Source: Serratia bockelmannii (GTDB taxonomy: Bacteria; Pseudomonadota; Gammaproteobacteria; Enterobacterales; Enterobacteriaceae). From it: a stretch of 64,000 nt of DNA. The position numbers were made by a program, and so were the translations under genes. The notes under the pieces were generated by a model. That model made no database searches, had not been told where the DNA came from, and saw nothing but the letters and a program-made list of their open reading frames with translations. Location of the stretch: assembly GCF_008011855.1 (NCBI RefSeq), contig NZ_VOUX01000033.1:868001-932000 (forward strand), given 5' to 3'. Of this stretch, positions 24,063-32,705 are shown one piece after another; position 1 is the first letter of the stretch; every line of letters begins with the position of its first letter.

Positions 24063-25070
24063 ATGTCAACAAATGCAGCGCAGCCCGGCACGATGAAAGC
24101 GATTGAGATCAGCCAACCGGGCGCCCCCGAGGTTCTGGTCGTCACCGAACGCCCGGTGCCCGTTCCGCAAGCGGGCGAACTCCTGGTGAAAATCGCCGCC
24201 GCCGGCGTTAACCGCCCCGACGTGCTGCAGCGCCAGGGGAACTATGCGCCACCGCCCGGCGCTTCGGATATCCCCGGCCTGGAAATCGCCGGCGAAGTGG
24301 TGGCCATCGGTGAAGGCGTGACCCACTTCGCGCTCGGCGATCGGGTTTGTGCCCTCATCGCCGGCGGCGGCTATGCCGAATACTGCAGCGTGCATGAAAG
24401 CAATGCGCTGCCGGTGCCGGCGGGCCTGAGCCTGACCGAGGCCGCCGCACTACCGGAAACCTTCTTTACCGTCTGGGTCAACGTGTTCCAGCGTGGCCAC
24501 CTCAAAGCCGGCGAAACCGTGTTGATCCACGGTGGCACCTCCGGCATCGGCACGGTCGCTACCATGTTGGCAAAAGCCTTCTGCGCGCAGGTGATCACCA
24601 CCGTTGGCTCCGAAGAGAAGCGCCAGGCCAGCCTCGCGCTGGGCGCCGACGTGGCGATTAACTACCGCAGCGAAGATTTCGTCGCACGCACCAAAGACGT
24701 CACCGACGGCAAAGGCGCCGACGTGATCGTCGATCTGATCGCCGGCGACTATGTGGCCAAGAACTATCAGGCCGCAGCGATGGAAGGCCGTATCGTACAA
24801 ATCGGCACGCAAAACGGCGTGGTAAAAGAGCTCAATCTGATGCCGCTGCTGTTAAAGCGCCTGACCCATACCGGTTCAACGCTGCGCTCGCGCAGCGTGG
24901 CGGACAAAGCGCAGATTGCCGCCGAGCTGCACGAGAAGGTTTGGCCGCTGCTGGAGCGCGGCGTGCTGAAGCCGCAAATTTTTAAAACTTTCCCGCTCGA
25001 GCAGGCCGCCGCCGCGCATGCGCTGATGGAGTCCAGCGAGCACATCGGCAAGATCATGCTGACGTTCTGA
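24063..25070 (+). CDS. NAD(P)H:quinone oxidoreductase, zinc-free MDR family (PIG3-like)
   Basis: 335 aa from ATG 24063, with GAGGAGAGTG just upstream. Domain order is an N-terminal GroES-like fold (AGVNRPDVLQRQGNYAPPPGASDIPGLEIAGEV) and a Rossmann domain with HGGTSGIGTVA. The PIG3-type motif NRPDVLQRQG separates it from alcohol dehydrogenases, and zinc-ligand cysteines are absent. It should reduce quinones or enones with NADPH in the cytoplasm. Monocistronic, ended by a bidirectional hairpin. Confidence 0.92.
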   Translation: MSTNAAQPGTMKAIEISQPGAPEVLVVTERPVPVPQAGELLVKIAAAGVNRPDVLQRQGNYAPPPGASDIPGLEIAGEVVAIGEGVTHFALGDRVCALIAGGGYAEYCSVHESNALPVPAGLSLTEAAALPETFFTVWVNVFQRGHLKAGETVLIHGGTSGIGTVATMLAKAFCAQVITTVGSEEKRQASLALGADVAINYRSEDFVARTKDVTDGKGADVIVDLIAGDYVAKNYQAAAMEGRIVQIGTQNGVVKELNLMPLLLKRLTHTGSTLRSRSVADKAQIAAELHEKVWPLLERGVLKPQIFKTFPLEQAAAAHALMESSEHIGKIMLTF

Positions 25071-25075
25071 AGCCA

Positions 25076-25101
25076 TTCCCCGCGGCCTCTGCTGCGGGGA
25101 A
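25076..25101. terminator. Hairpin between convergent genes
   Basis: TTCCCCGC/GCGGGGAA, an 8-bp stem with a 10-nt loop. Confidence 0.6.
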
Positions 25102-25114
25102 ACCGATGCCGCGC

Positions 25115-26167
25115 TCAGGGAATGATGCCACGGCGGCGAAACTCATCGAACAGCGAGAAAAACATGGCTTCGGTTTCGACAAACTGATGGAAACCGAAAC
25201 GCCGCGCCTTGCTGCCGTCCGCGAACATGTCGTAGTCCCAGGAAAAGACGAAGTCGGCGAAACGCCAGCCCGCCACCGCACGATAGTCCGATTCGGCCAA
25301 TGAGTGCCGCTGCGCCAGCTCCCGCCACAGCGGCGCTTTATCCGCCATCATGCTCTCCAACGGCATCGGCAGCGGCGGCGCGCATTCCAACCCGAAGTAA
25401 GCGGCGATTTTCGGCCACATCTCGCTCCAGCGAAACAGATCGCCATTGTTGATATTAAACGCCTGATTGGCCGCCGCCGGTTCGGTCGCCGCCCAGAGCG
25501 TGGCACGCGCCAACAGCCCGGCATCGGTCATTTCCAGCAGGCGGTGGTAAGCGCCCTGTTTACCGGGGAAACGTAACGGCAGCCCAAGCGCTTTACTGAT
25601 CGACGCGTAAACCGCGATGCTTAACGCCAGGTTCATCGGATTGCCGAGGGAGAAGCCCCCCACCACGCTCGGGCGAATGGCGCTCCAGTGCCAACGTTTG
25701 CCGGCCTGACGCTGCACCAGATACTGCTGTTGCGCCACGTTAAACTCCGGCGGCATATGCCCGGCGTCGCTTTCGCGCGCCGGCGTTTTAAACGGCCCCA
25801 AATGGGCGCCGTACACCTTGTAACCCTGCATCAGGCTGATATGTTCCAGCGCCGGCGCGATCGGCTCCAGTCCCTCGACGACGTGTTGCAACATCTGCAG
25901 ATTGGGCGCCACCAGGCCCGCCCAATCCGGCGCATCCTGATAGGCGGCATAGAAAACGTGGCTAATCGCGCTCAGCGGCCGCAGCGCGTCGCGCGTTGCC
26001 GCCGCATCCAGCAGATCCACCTGCAGGTGGCGCACACCAGGTGCCGGTTCCCCACCCCGGCGCGAGACGCCCACCACGGGCCAGCCCTGGCCGGCCAGTT
26101 CCTCAATTAATCGGCGCCCTATTACGCCATTGGCGCCGATCACTAATGCCTGTCGCTTTGCGTTCAT
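25115..26167 (-). CDS. SDR-family oxidoreductase of the PRISE (progesterone 5-beta-reductase/iridoid synthase-like) type
   Basis: 350 aa from ATG 26167, preceded by GAGGAGTGACAAG. The nucleotide-binding motif is GANGVIGRRLIEEL. The SLMQGYKVYGAHLGP block corresponds to the PRISE lysine motif. FNVAQQQYLVQ carries the displaced catalytic Tyr, and WSAIRPSVVGGFS follows. PRISE enzymes reduce C=C bonds of enones with NADPH. The bacterial substrate is unknown. It diverges from a LysR gene that may control it. Confidence 0.85.
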   Translation of the reverse strand: MNAKRQALVIGANGVIGRRLIEELAGQGWPVVGVSRRGGEPAPGVRHLQVDLLDAAATRDALRPLSAISHVFYAAYQDAPDWAGLVAPNLQMLQHVVEGLEPIAPALEHISLMQGYKVYGAHLGPFKTPARESDAGHMPPEFNVAQQQYLVQRQAGKRWHWSAIRPSVVGGFSLGNPMNLALSIAVYASISKALGLPLRFPGKQGAYHRLLEMTDAGLLARATLWAATEPAAANQAFNINNGDLFRWSEMWPKIAAYFGLECAPPLPMPLESMMADKAPLWRELAQRHSLAESDYRAVAGWRFADFVFSWDYDMFADGSKARRFGFHQFVETEAMFFSLFDEFRRRGIIP

Positions 26168-26277
26168 CTTGTCACTCCTCGGGTTGTCGATGCCCTGAGT
26201 GTTATTGATTAGCATTGCTTGCGGTAGATGAGGTTCTCCACTAACACTAATAAGAAAAACCTATAGGCAAGATCGAC

Positions 26278-27210
26278 ATGGATAAGCTGAACGCAATGAA
26301 AACCTTTCTGCGGGTGGCGGAGCTGGGCAGCCTGTCGGCCGCCGCTCGCGATTTGCGCTTGACGCAGCCGGCGGTCAGTCAGCAAATCGCCGGGCTGGAG
26401 CAGGAACTGGGGGCGCAGCTGCTGTTTCGCAGCACCCGTGCGGTCACCCTGACCGAGGCCGGCAGCGGTTATTATCAGCGCCTCAAACCGATTTTGGCGG
26501 CGGTCGACGAAGCGGAAGAGGCGCTGCACAGCCAGCGCCACCGGCTGCAGGGCAACCTGCGCCTTCATGCACCGACCGGATTCGGCCAACGGCACGTCAC
26601 GCCGCTGGCCATCGCGTTCCAGCAGCGCCATCCGGATCTCACCCTCGAGCTGCTGCTGGACGATCGCCGCGCCGACGTGATCGGCGAAGGCATCGACGTG
26701 GCGCTGCGCTTCGGCGAACTGCACGCGCCCGGCATGGTGGCGAAACGGCTGGGTGAGCTGCAACGCCTGCTGGTAGCGTCACCGGCGTATCTGGCAAAGC
26801 ATGGCGTTCCACGCTCGCCGGCGGAGCTGGCAAAACATGCGCACATTCGCTACAGCGGATTGAACGACGGCGATACGCTCACCCTGATCGGCCCGCACGG
26901 CCCCGAGATAGTGGCGCTGCGGCCCACGTTCCGCGCCAACAATACGTTATCGCTGCTGATGGCCATCGAGGCGGGGCTTGGTATCGGCGGCGCTCAGCGG
27001 CCGTTGATCGGTGAACAGTTGGCAACGGGGGCATTGGTTCACGTGTTGCCGGAATACCGCTATCCGCCCATGGCGCTGCACGCGATCTATCCCGCATTAC
27101 GATTTATTCCGGAGAAAGTGCGCGCCTGGGTGGCGCATCTGCAACAGGCGTTGACGGCGATCGAGGGAATTAGCGGAGTGAATGCCCCCGGCCAGACGCC
27201 GGAGGCATAA
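26278..27210 (+). CDS. LysR-type regulator, divergent from the PRISE enzyme
   Basis: 310 aa. The HTH is at about residues 18-40 (GSLSAAARDLRLTQPAVSQQIAGLEQ). The effector domain shows HVTPLAIAFQQRHPDLTLELLLDDR and VDVALRFG-like features of the CrgA/DsdC-type branch. The 110-bp gap to the divergent gene is typical of a LysR target. It reads toward the YidB gene and ends 3 bp before that gene's stop. Confidence 0.9.
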   Translation: MDKLNAMKTFLRVAELGSLSAAARDLRLTQPAVSQQIAGLEQELGAQLLFRSTRAVTLTEAGSGYYQRLKPILAAVDEAEEALHSQRHRLQGNLRLHAPTGFGQRHVTPLAIAFQQRHPDLTLELLLDDRRADVIGEGIDVALRFGELHAPGMVAKRLGELQRLLVASPAYLAKHGVPRSPAELAKHAHIRYSGLNDGDTLTLIGPHGPEIVALRPTFRANNTLSLLMAIEAGLGIGGAQRPLIGEQLATGALVHVLPEYRYPPMALHAIYPALRFIPEKVRAWVAHLQQALTAIEGISGVNAPGQTPEA

Positions 27211-27213
27211 ACA

Positions 27214-27603
27214 TTATTTGAACAGTTTGCCAACCATGTCGCCCAGTTCGTTGCTGTCTTGCTGCACTTCGCCATTTGGCGAAGCGGCATCCGCGACCGT
27301 TGGCAAGAACTGTGCAATGGTGCTGGAGGCCTGAGCCGGATCGACACCCAGCTTTTCAGCCAGTTGATTGATCGCATCGCTACCCAGAGCCTGCTGTACG
27401 TGATCGCCGGTAATCTGTTGGTTTTCACCATTGCCGAGCCAGGAGCCGACGATGTCGCCGAACTGCCCCTGACGGAACTTGTCCAAAATGGCCTGCAGGC
27501 CACCTTGTTGCTCAACCCACTGCATAATGGCGATGTAATCGATGCCTTTACCGTTGGCGCCGCCGCCCAGAATGTTACCCAGTACGCTATCAAACAGACC
27601 CAT
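27214..27603 (-). CDS. YidB family (DUF937) protein
   Basis: 129 aa. Glycine-rich start MGLFDSVLGNILGGGANGKG, central GLQAILDKFRQGQFGDIVGSWLG and QQALGSDAINQLAEKLGVDP as in E. coli YidB. Probably soluble. Family function unknown. First of three leftward genes associated with stress responses. Confidence 0.9.
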   Translation of the reverse strand: MGLFDSVLGNILGGGANGKGIDYIAIMQWVEQQGGLQAILDKFRQGQFGDIVGSWLGNGENQQITGDHVQQALGSDAINQLAEKLGVDPAQASSTIAQFLPTVADAASPNGEVQQDSNELGDMVGKLFK

Positions 27604-27698
27604 GATATTCCCCTTTCAGCCGGTACGGCCCGCGCCGCACAGCCGGATTGATTTCACGAAAAAGGGCCGCCGCGGCGACCCTGTTGAGCAACGGCTGC

Positions 27699-27947
27699 TT
27701 AGCCTTTGATCTTCCTGTAGACAAAAAGCACCACCAGGGCACCGATTACCGCCACCACAAAGCTGCCCAGGTTAAAACCGTCAACGCGGCCCATACCGAA
27801 GAAGGTGCTGATATAGCCGCCGACCACGGCGCCCACGATCCCCAATATAACGGTCACAATAAAGCCGCCGCCGTCTTTGCCCGGCATAATCCACTTGGCC
27901 AGGATACCGGCGATTAAACCAAAAATGATCCAGGAAATGATGCCCAT
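27699..27947 (-). CDS. GlsB/YeaQ/YmgE family membrane protein
   Basis: 82 aa from ATG 27947 (MGIISWIIFGLIAGILAKWIM). Three short glycine-rich membrane segments include GIVGAVVGGYISTFFG. Enterobacterial relatives are induced in stationary phase or by stress. It lies 14 bp after the next upstream gene, so the two probably form an operon. Confidence 0.92.
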   Translation of the reverse strand: MGIISWIIFGLIAGILAKWIMPGKDGGGFIVTVILGIVGAVVGGYISTFFGMGRVDGFNLGSFVVAVIGALVVLFVYRKIKG

Positions 27948-27961
27948 CTTTACTCTCCCTA

Positions 27962-28159
27962 TTACCTTTTGCCTAACAGAAATCCTATTACCAGGCCCAC
28001 GACGGCGCCGGCGCCTATCCCCGCCCAAGGATTATCCTTGATGCAGGCACATGATTGCTCGAGCGCCGCTTTTACACCGCTGCGCACTTCGCAGGCGGGG
28101 GTTTTCACGTAGTCGCTCGGTTGCTCAACACCGTTTAGATCGTCATTTTCATATGACAT
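27962..28159 (-). CDS. Short ElaB/YqjD-type (DUF883) inner-membrane protein
   Basis: 65 aa. The C-terminal DNPWAGIGAGAVVGLVIGFLLGKR is the hallmark of the ElaB/YgaM/YqjD family, which tethers ribosomes at the membrane in stationary phase. The N-terminal helix is much shorter than the usual about 100 aa. It has two Cys in SCACIK and one in PACEV. First gene of the pair with the YeaQ-type gene. Confidence 0.85.
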   Translation of the reverse strand: MSYENDDLNGVEQPSDYVKTPACEVRSGVKAALEQSCACIKDNPWAGIGAGAVVGLVIGFLLGKR

Positions 28160-28436
28160 GTCAAATCCTTACAGACCAACCCTCTGAGAATTGCGTCACA
28201 TGTTTCACGCCCGGCACCGCCCGCCCCGCGATCTTGCTCCGGGCAATCTGCCCGCGGCCGCTCAATGCAGGGCGTACGGCGACAAACGCACAACTTCACA
28301 CTATGACTATAGTAAAAAATCAGCGGTTTACCCATTTCCGTCCGTCTGAATTTTACCGTACAAAAAACGATCTGACTTCATCCTATCGTCATATCGGCAG
28401 ACTAAACTTTAAACAAACCTCCGGGAGAAAACGCCC

Positions 28437-28526
28437 ATGTTCAATGCACCGTTCGTCATGATTCTCGCACTGCTGTACGCGCTGGCCGCCGTTTGGGATG
28501 GTTCCGCCGCGTTACTGTTTCTCTAA
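28437..28526 (+). CDS. Candidate 29-aa hydrophobic small protein
   Basis: ATG 28437 with GGGAG about 9 nt upstream. MFNAPFVMILALLYALAAVW forms one membrane helix, followed by a short tail. No terminator and no family recognised. Confidence 0.4.
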   Translation: MFNAPFVMILALLYALAAVWDGSAALLFL

Positions 28527-28528
28527 GG

Positions 28529-28688
28529 TTACATAGCGGTTGTCACTTTTGCGATGCGCTTAATTGTGTCTTTATTTTTCAATTTCGCCAGCCGGTTGAA
28601 ATAGCGGTAAACATCCTCATTTTCCTCGGTAAAAATCCTAACTCGCCCCGTATTCCGCCCGTTATTAAATAAAGCGTAAAAAAAGCAT
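28529..28688 (-). pseudogene. Small AT-rich gene interrupted by a T7 frameshift
   Basis: On the minus strand the frame ending at 28529 reads FNNGRNTGRVRIFTEENEDV and YRYFNRLAKLKNKD to AM-stop, clearly protein-like. No start exists in that frame. An ATG at 28688 is one base out of frame across a run of seven T; six T would give a 52-codon ORF. This is either a decayed gene, a slippage site or a sequence error. No family recognised. Confidence 0.45.
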
Positions 28689-28784
28689 TAATGGAAAACC
28701 CTATTTAGCACAAAATGTTCTATCATTCGTCGTATAACAATTTGGGTTAAGGTCCCATCGGGAAAGAAAAGGAATAACAGGAAA

Positions 28785-29705
28785 ATGCTTTCAAACCAAC
28801 GCTTTGAGCGTGAGTTCTTGCGCCCTCGTTATTGGTTGCTGTGGATAGGGTTGGGAATACTCTATCTCTTGGTGTTACTGCCCTACCCGCTCATATATCG
28901 GCTTGGACACGGCCTCGGCAGAATAGCCATGCGTCTGATGAAACGCCGGGTAAAAATAGCGCGCCGCAATATAGAACTCTGCTTCCCCACCATGCCCGCC
29001 GCCGAGCGCGAGGCGCTGATCGTCAGAAATTTTGAGTCCGTCGGCATGGGCCTGTTCGAAGTCGGCATGGCCTGGTTCTGGCCCGACTGGCGCATCGCCC
29101 GCTGGTTCAAGGTGAGCGGCATGGAAAACATGCGGCTGGCACGCCAGGACGGCAAAGGCGTTCTGCTGATCGGTCTGCATTTCCTGACGCTGGAACTGGG
29201 CGCACGCATTTTCGGCATGCAAAACCCCGGCATCGGCGTGCACCGCCCGCACAACAACAAGCTGATGGAATGGGTACAGACCCGCGGTCGGCTGCGCTCG
29301 AATAAATACATGATCGATCGTAAAGATATCAAGGGCATGGTCCGCAACCTGAAACAGGGCGAAATCCTGTGGTACGCGCCGGATCACGATTACGGCCCGC
29401 AAAGCAGCGTGTTCGCGCCGTTCTTCGCCGTCGAAAACGCCGCCACGACCACCGGTACCTTTATCCTGGCGCGCATGGGGCGGCCGTCGATCGTGCCCTT
29501 CGTGCCGCGCCGCTTGCCGCATGCGCAGGGTTATGAGCTGATCGTACAGCCGCCGTTGACGGACTTCCCGTTGGATGATGAAACGCGCGCGGCGGCCATG
29601 ATGAATCGCGTGGTGGAAGAACAGGTGCTGCTGGCGCCCGATCAGTACATGTGGCTGCACCGCCGGTTTAAAACCCGTCCCCCCGGCGAACCTTCGCTGT
29701 ATTAA
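28785..29705 (+). CDS. Kdo2-lipid IVA acyltransferase (LpxL/LpxP family)
   Basis: 306 aa. One N-terminal membrane anchor ([20 protein letters not shown]). The catalytic HX4E motif is HFLTLE in [39 protein letters not shown] and [22 protein letters not shown] are as in E. coli LpxL, which it resembles more than LpxP by eye. It transfers a secondary acyl chain to lipid A at the inner membrane. Whether it is the housekeeping lauroyl enzyme or a cold-induced paralogue cannot be decided here. Confidence 0.93.
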   Translation: MLSNQRFEREFLRPRYWLLWIGLGILYLLVLLPYPLIYRLGHGLGRIAMRLMKRRVKIARRNIELCFPTMPAAEREALIVRNFESVGMGLFEVGMAWFWPDWRIARWFKVSGMENMRLARQDGKGVLLIGLHFLTLELGARIFGMQNPGIGVHRPHNNKLMEWVQTRGRLRSNKYMIDRKDIKGMVRNLKQGEILWYAPDHDYGPQSSVFAPFFAVENAATTTGTFILARMGRPSIVPFVPRRLPHAQGYELIVQPPLTDFPLDDETRAAAMMNRVVEEQVLLAPDQYMWLHRRFKTRPPGEPSLY

Positions 29706-29882
29706 CACCCTCGCGCCTTCGTCCGTCATTCCGGTGGCGAAGGCATGCTCGCCTCGCACAAGCATTCCGCGCCAAGGGAACTACACTAATAAGTCACCGA
29801 CGGCAATCATTGCCGCCAGCAACCATTTCTTCCTGCCCGAGGGCCGGTCGTTGCCTGTCGGGCCACAACCGAGGTCAATGTC

Positions 29883-30302
29883 ATGCTGGTACAACCCTAT
29901 CTGTTTTTCAGCGGTAACTGTGAGCAAGCGATTAACTTCTACGTGCAGCAGTTGAATGCCAAAATTGAAATGGTTATGCGCTTCAAAGATATGCCCGAAG
30001 AAGCCCGCCAAGGCGGCCCGCAGGACGTTAACCCGGAGGCGATCATGCATGCACGTCTGCTGATTGGCGACGGCGTGCTGATGGCCTCCGACGGCTGTCC
30101 GCAGGATGAAAGCGGCGGCGCTTCTCACAAAGGTTTTTCACTGTCGCTTAACCCCAGCGATGCGGAACAGGGGCGCAAGCTGTTCGATAATCTGGCGCAG
30201 GGCGGCCAGGTGACGATGCCTTACCAAGCCACCTTTTGGGCCAAAGGTTTCGGCATGCTGACCGACAAATTCGGCGTCAACTGGATGATCAACGTCGAAT
30301 AA
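29883..30302 (+). CDS. VOC-family protein (PhnB/YjdN-like)
   Basis: 139 aa. VQPYLFFSGNCEQAINFYVQQL at the start, HARLLIGDGVLMASDG in the middle and FWAKGFGMLTDKFGVNWMIN at the end match the PhnB/YjdN (3-demethylubiquinone-methyltransferase-like) fold. The paired beta-alpha-beta modules are intact. Enzymatic activity is unknown. Confidence 0.9.
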   Translation: MLVQPYLFFSGNCEQAINFYVQQLNAKIEMVMRFKDMPEEARQGGPQDVNPEAIMHARLLIGDGVLMASDGCPQDESGGASHKGFSLSLNPSDAEQGRKLFDNLAQGGQVTMPYQATFWAKGFGMLTDKFGVNWMINVE

Positions 30303-30317
30303 CTCGCCATGGCACCG

Positions 30318-30512
30318 CTAGCTGTAGCGGTGCCAGTCATACGCCGCCTTGGCGAACAACACGAACAGCAGCGTCAACAGCACCAACCCCAACCGCCAAT
30401 AGGGCGACCGGCGCCGACGCCAGGCAAAGAACATCATCACCGCCAGCGCCCCCAGCGTAAGGGGGTAATACACCGCCAGCGTCAGTAAAGCGATAATGAT
30501 GTAATCCGACAT
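30318..30512 (-). CDS. Small two-helix membrane protein
   Basis: 64 aa from ATG 30512 (MSDYIIIALLTLAVYYPL); the alternative upstream start adds four residues. Two hydrophobic helices flank a basic turn (AWRRRRSPYWR). Function unknown. Confidence 0.6.
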   Translation of the reverse strand: MSDYIIIALLTLAVYYPLTLGALAVMMFFAWRRRRSPYWRLGLVLLTLLFVLFAKAAYDWHRYS

Positions 30513-30672
30513 TGACTCTCCCACTCCGTCTTGTCCGCACCGCCGCAGAGGCAGATTGCGCCCGCCTTTCTTCGTATCGCCTCGTTAAGGGCTAGAGGTC
30601 TGGCGCGTTTATGCATAAAATATAAGATTGCTCTTAACTCGAACTAAATAGTAATCAAACAACAAGGGTGAC

Positions 30673-32226
30673 ATGACTCAGCAGCAACCCATACAGGATG
30701 CCGTGCCGCCGCGCAGCGTTAAAAGCTCCCCATTATTATTTCAGGCCGGCGTGTTTGTCATCATCGTTGCCGCCACGCTGATCCTCTTTAACAGCTGGCA
30801 AATCTGGAACGCGCACCAGCGCGATCTGCGCAGCGCCGAGCATGAATCCGCCAACCTCGCCCGTTCGCTGGCGCAGCATGCCGACGATACTTTCATGCAG
30901 GTGGACGGCAATCTGCTCGATCTGACCGAACGTCTCCAGAACGACGGGCTGGGTCCATCGCAGCTGACGCGGCTGCAGCGCGTCATGCAGACGCAGGTCG
31001 GCAACCTGCCGCAGCTGCATGGGCTGTTTCTCTACGATGCGCGCGGCCGCTGGCTGGCGACCTCCTCGGGCAAATTCATCAAGAACGCCAACAACGCCGA
31101 TCGCGATTACTTCAAATACCATCAAAACCGCGACGGCGGCGGCCTGTACATCGGCAAGGTGATCCGCAGCCGCACCACCGGCGATCTGATCATTCCCGTG
31201 TCGCGGCGCTTCAACCACCCGGATGGCAGCTTTGGCGGCGTGGTGCTGGCGACGCTGTACGTCGATTATTTCCGCCAGTTTTACGACAGCTTCGCCCTCA
31301 ACACTGACGCCTCGCTGAACCTACTGCTGGCGGACGGCACCATCCTTTACCGCCGCCCCTACTCGGCGGCGTCGATCGGTAAAAACATCGCCAAGGGCGT
31401 GCTGTTCAGCGAAATTTTGCCGCATTCGGAATTCGGCAACGCCACCATCACCTCGCTGTACGACAAAGTGGAGCGCATCTACGGCTATTCGCGGGTCAAC
31501 CGCTTTCCTCTGGTGATCGCCGCCGGGCTATCGAAACGCGACGCGCTGGCGGACTGGCGCACCGACGCCGGGCTGTTCGCCGCCGGTGGCCTCTCGCTGC
31601 TGATGATCCTGTTGGCGATGGGCATGGTGCTGCTGCGGCAAATCAAGCACAGCATGCAAACCGAAGCCGAGCTGATGCGCACCCGCGATCAGTTGACCAG
31701 CATCAACCAGATGCTCGAAGAACTGGCGCTGCTGGACGGCCTGACCGGGCTGGCCAACCGCCGCCAGTTTGATATCGCGCTGAAGAACGAGCTGGCGCGG
31801 GCTTCGCGCAACTACCGCAGCGTGGCGCTGCTGATGCTGGATATCGACTATTTCAAACAGTACAACGACAGCTATGGCCACGTCGCCGGGGACCAGTGCC
31901 TGCAGCAGATCGGCCAAACGCTCAAAGGGTTGGCATGCCGCAGCAACGACGTTTTAGCGCGCTACGGCGGCGAAGAGATGGGGATTATCCTGCCGGATAC
32001 CGACATTCAGGGTGCACTGATTTTCGCCGAACGCGTCATCCAGGCGGTACGCGATCTGAAGATCCCGCATCAGGGCAACCCGCACGGCATCGTCACCATC
32101 AGCATCGGCATCTGCGCCAAAGTGCCACATATGTATAACGATACGCCGATCAGCTTTATCAATGAGGCGGACAGCGCGCTGTATCAGGCCAAGAAAAAAG
32201 GCAAAAACTGCATTTACGGTGCTTAA
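30673..32226 (+). CDS. Membrane diguanylate cyclase with periplasmic dCache sensor (GGEEM active site)
   Basis: 517 aa. An N-terminal TM (residues about 22-42) is followed by a periplasmic double-Cache domain (about 45-290), a second TM (about 297-318), a short linker helix, and a GGDEF domain beginning LDGLTGLANRRQFD. The active-site loop is GGEEM at residues 432-436 in place of GGDEF/GGEEF. The inhibitory RxxD site (RSND) is present five residues before it. It probably makes c-di-GMP in response to a periplasmic ligand. The F-to-M change is in the last, non-catalytic position. Confidence 0.93.
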   Translation: MTQQQPIQDAVPPRSVKSSPLLFQAGVFVIIVAATLILFNSWQIWNAHQRDLRSAEHESANLARSLAQHADDTFMQVDGNLLDLTERLQNDGLGPSQLTRLQRVMQTQVGNLPQLHGLFLYDARGRWLATSSGKFIKNANNADRDYFKYHQNRDGGGLYIGKVIRSRTTGDLIIPVSRRFNHPDGSFGGVVLATLYVDYFRQFYDSFALNTDASLNLLLADGTILYRRPYSAASIGKNIAKGVLFSEILPHSEFGNATITSLYDKVERIYGYSRVNRFPLVIAAGLSKRDALADWRTDAGLFAAGGLSLLMILLAMGMVLLRQIKHSMQTEAELMRTRDQLTSINQMLEELALLDGLTGLANRRQFDIALKNELARASRNYRSVALLMLDIDYFKQYNDSYGHVAGDQCLQQIGQTLKGLACRSNDVLARYGGEEMGIILPDTDIQGALIFAERVIQAVRDLKIPHQGNPHGIVTISIGICAKVPHMYNDTPISFINEADSALYQAKKKGKNCIYGA

Positions 32227-32705
32227 TCAATAATCGGGTCTCCAAATTTGGCGGCCCGATTTATTCCCGACAAGATGAAATAATTCCACTCCGCAACATT
32301 ATTTCCCCGGTTTGCCCTGCTATTTGAATGAAATAACGCCAATAAATAAGCAGCATATTTATTTCCATTACAATTCAATAAGATAAAAAATACACCATTC
32401 CGCAGACAATTCGTGCCATTTTTGATTATTCGTGCCTACGCGCAGCCCCGTTTAGCCCTCGTTTACTTTTCATTGGTATTGCCGGTGATATCCTTATTGA
32501 GAATATTCTCTCTATCAGGAAGCCATCGCACGCTTCGGCGCACTGCGCCCTGCTGATACATCCATAATAGAACCCACAAATTTCACGTTGCAATTGAGCG
32601 GCCTGCTGACGCCGCTCCAGCCAGCCACTGCGCAAGCCAGTGCAGCCAATCACGCGGCAACCTGAAAGACGGGAATAAAGCGATATAGATTTGCGAGGAG
32701 ATCTC
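32227..32705. other. AT-rich gap between the cyclase gene and kdoO
   Basis: About 480 bp. A terminator of the cyclase gene opens it; the rest is AT-rich to about 32450 and then mixed. A long frame on the minus strand is a shadow with poor composition. I see no gene. The kdoO promoter must lie here. Confidence 0.5.
32232..32265 (+). terminator. Terminator of the diguanylate cyclase gene
   Basis: AATCGGG/CCCGATT arms with an inner CCAAATTTGG, followed by TTATT. Confidence 0.6.
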
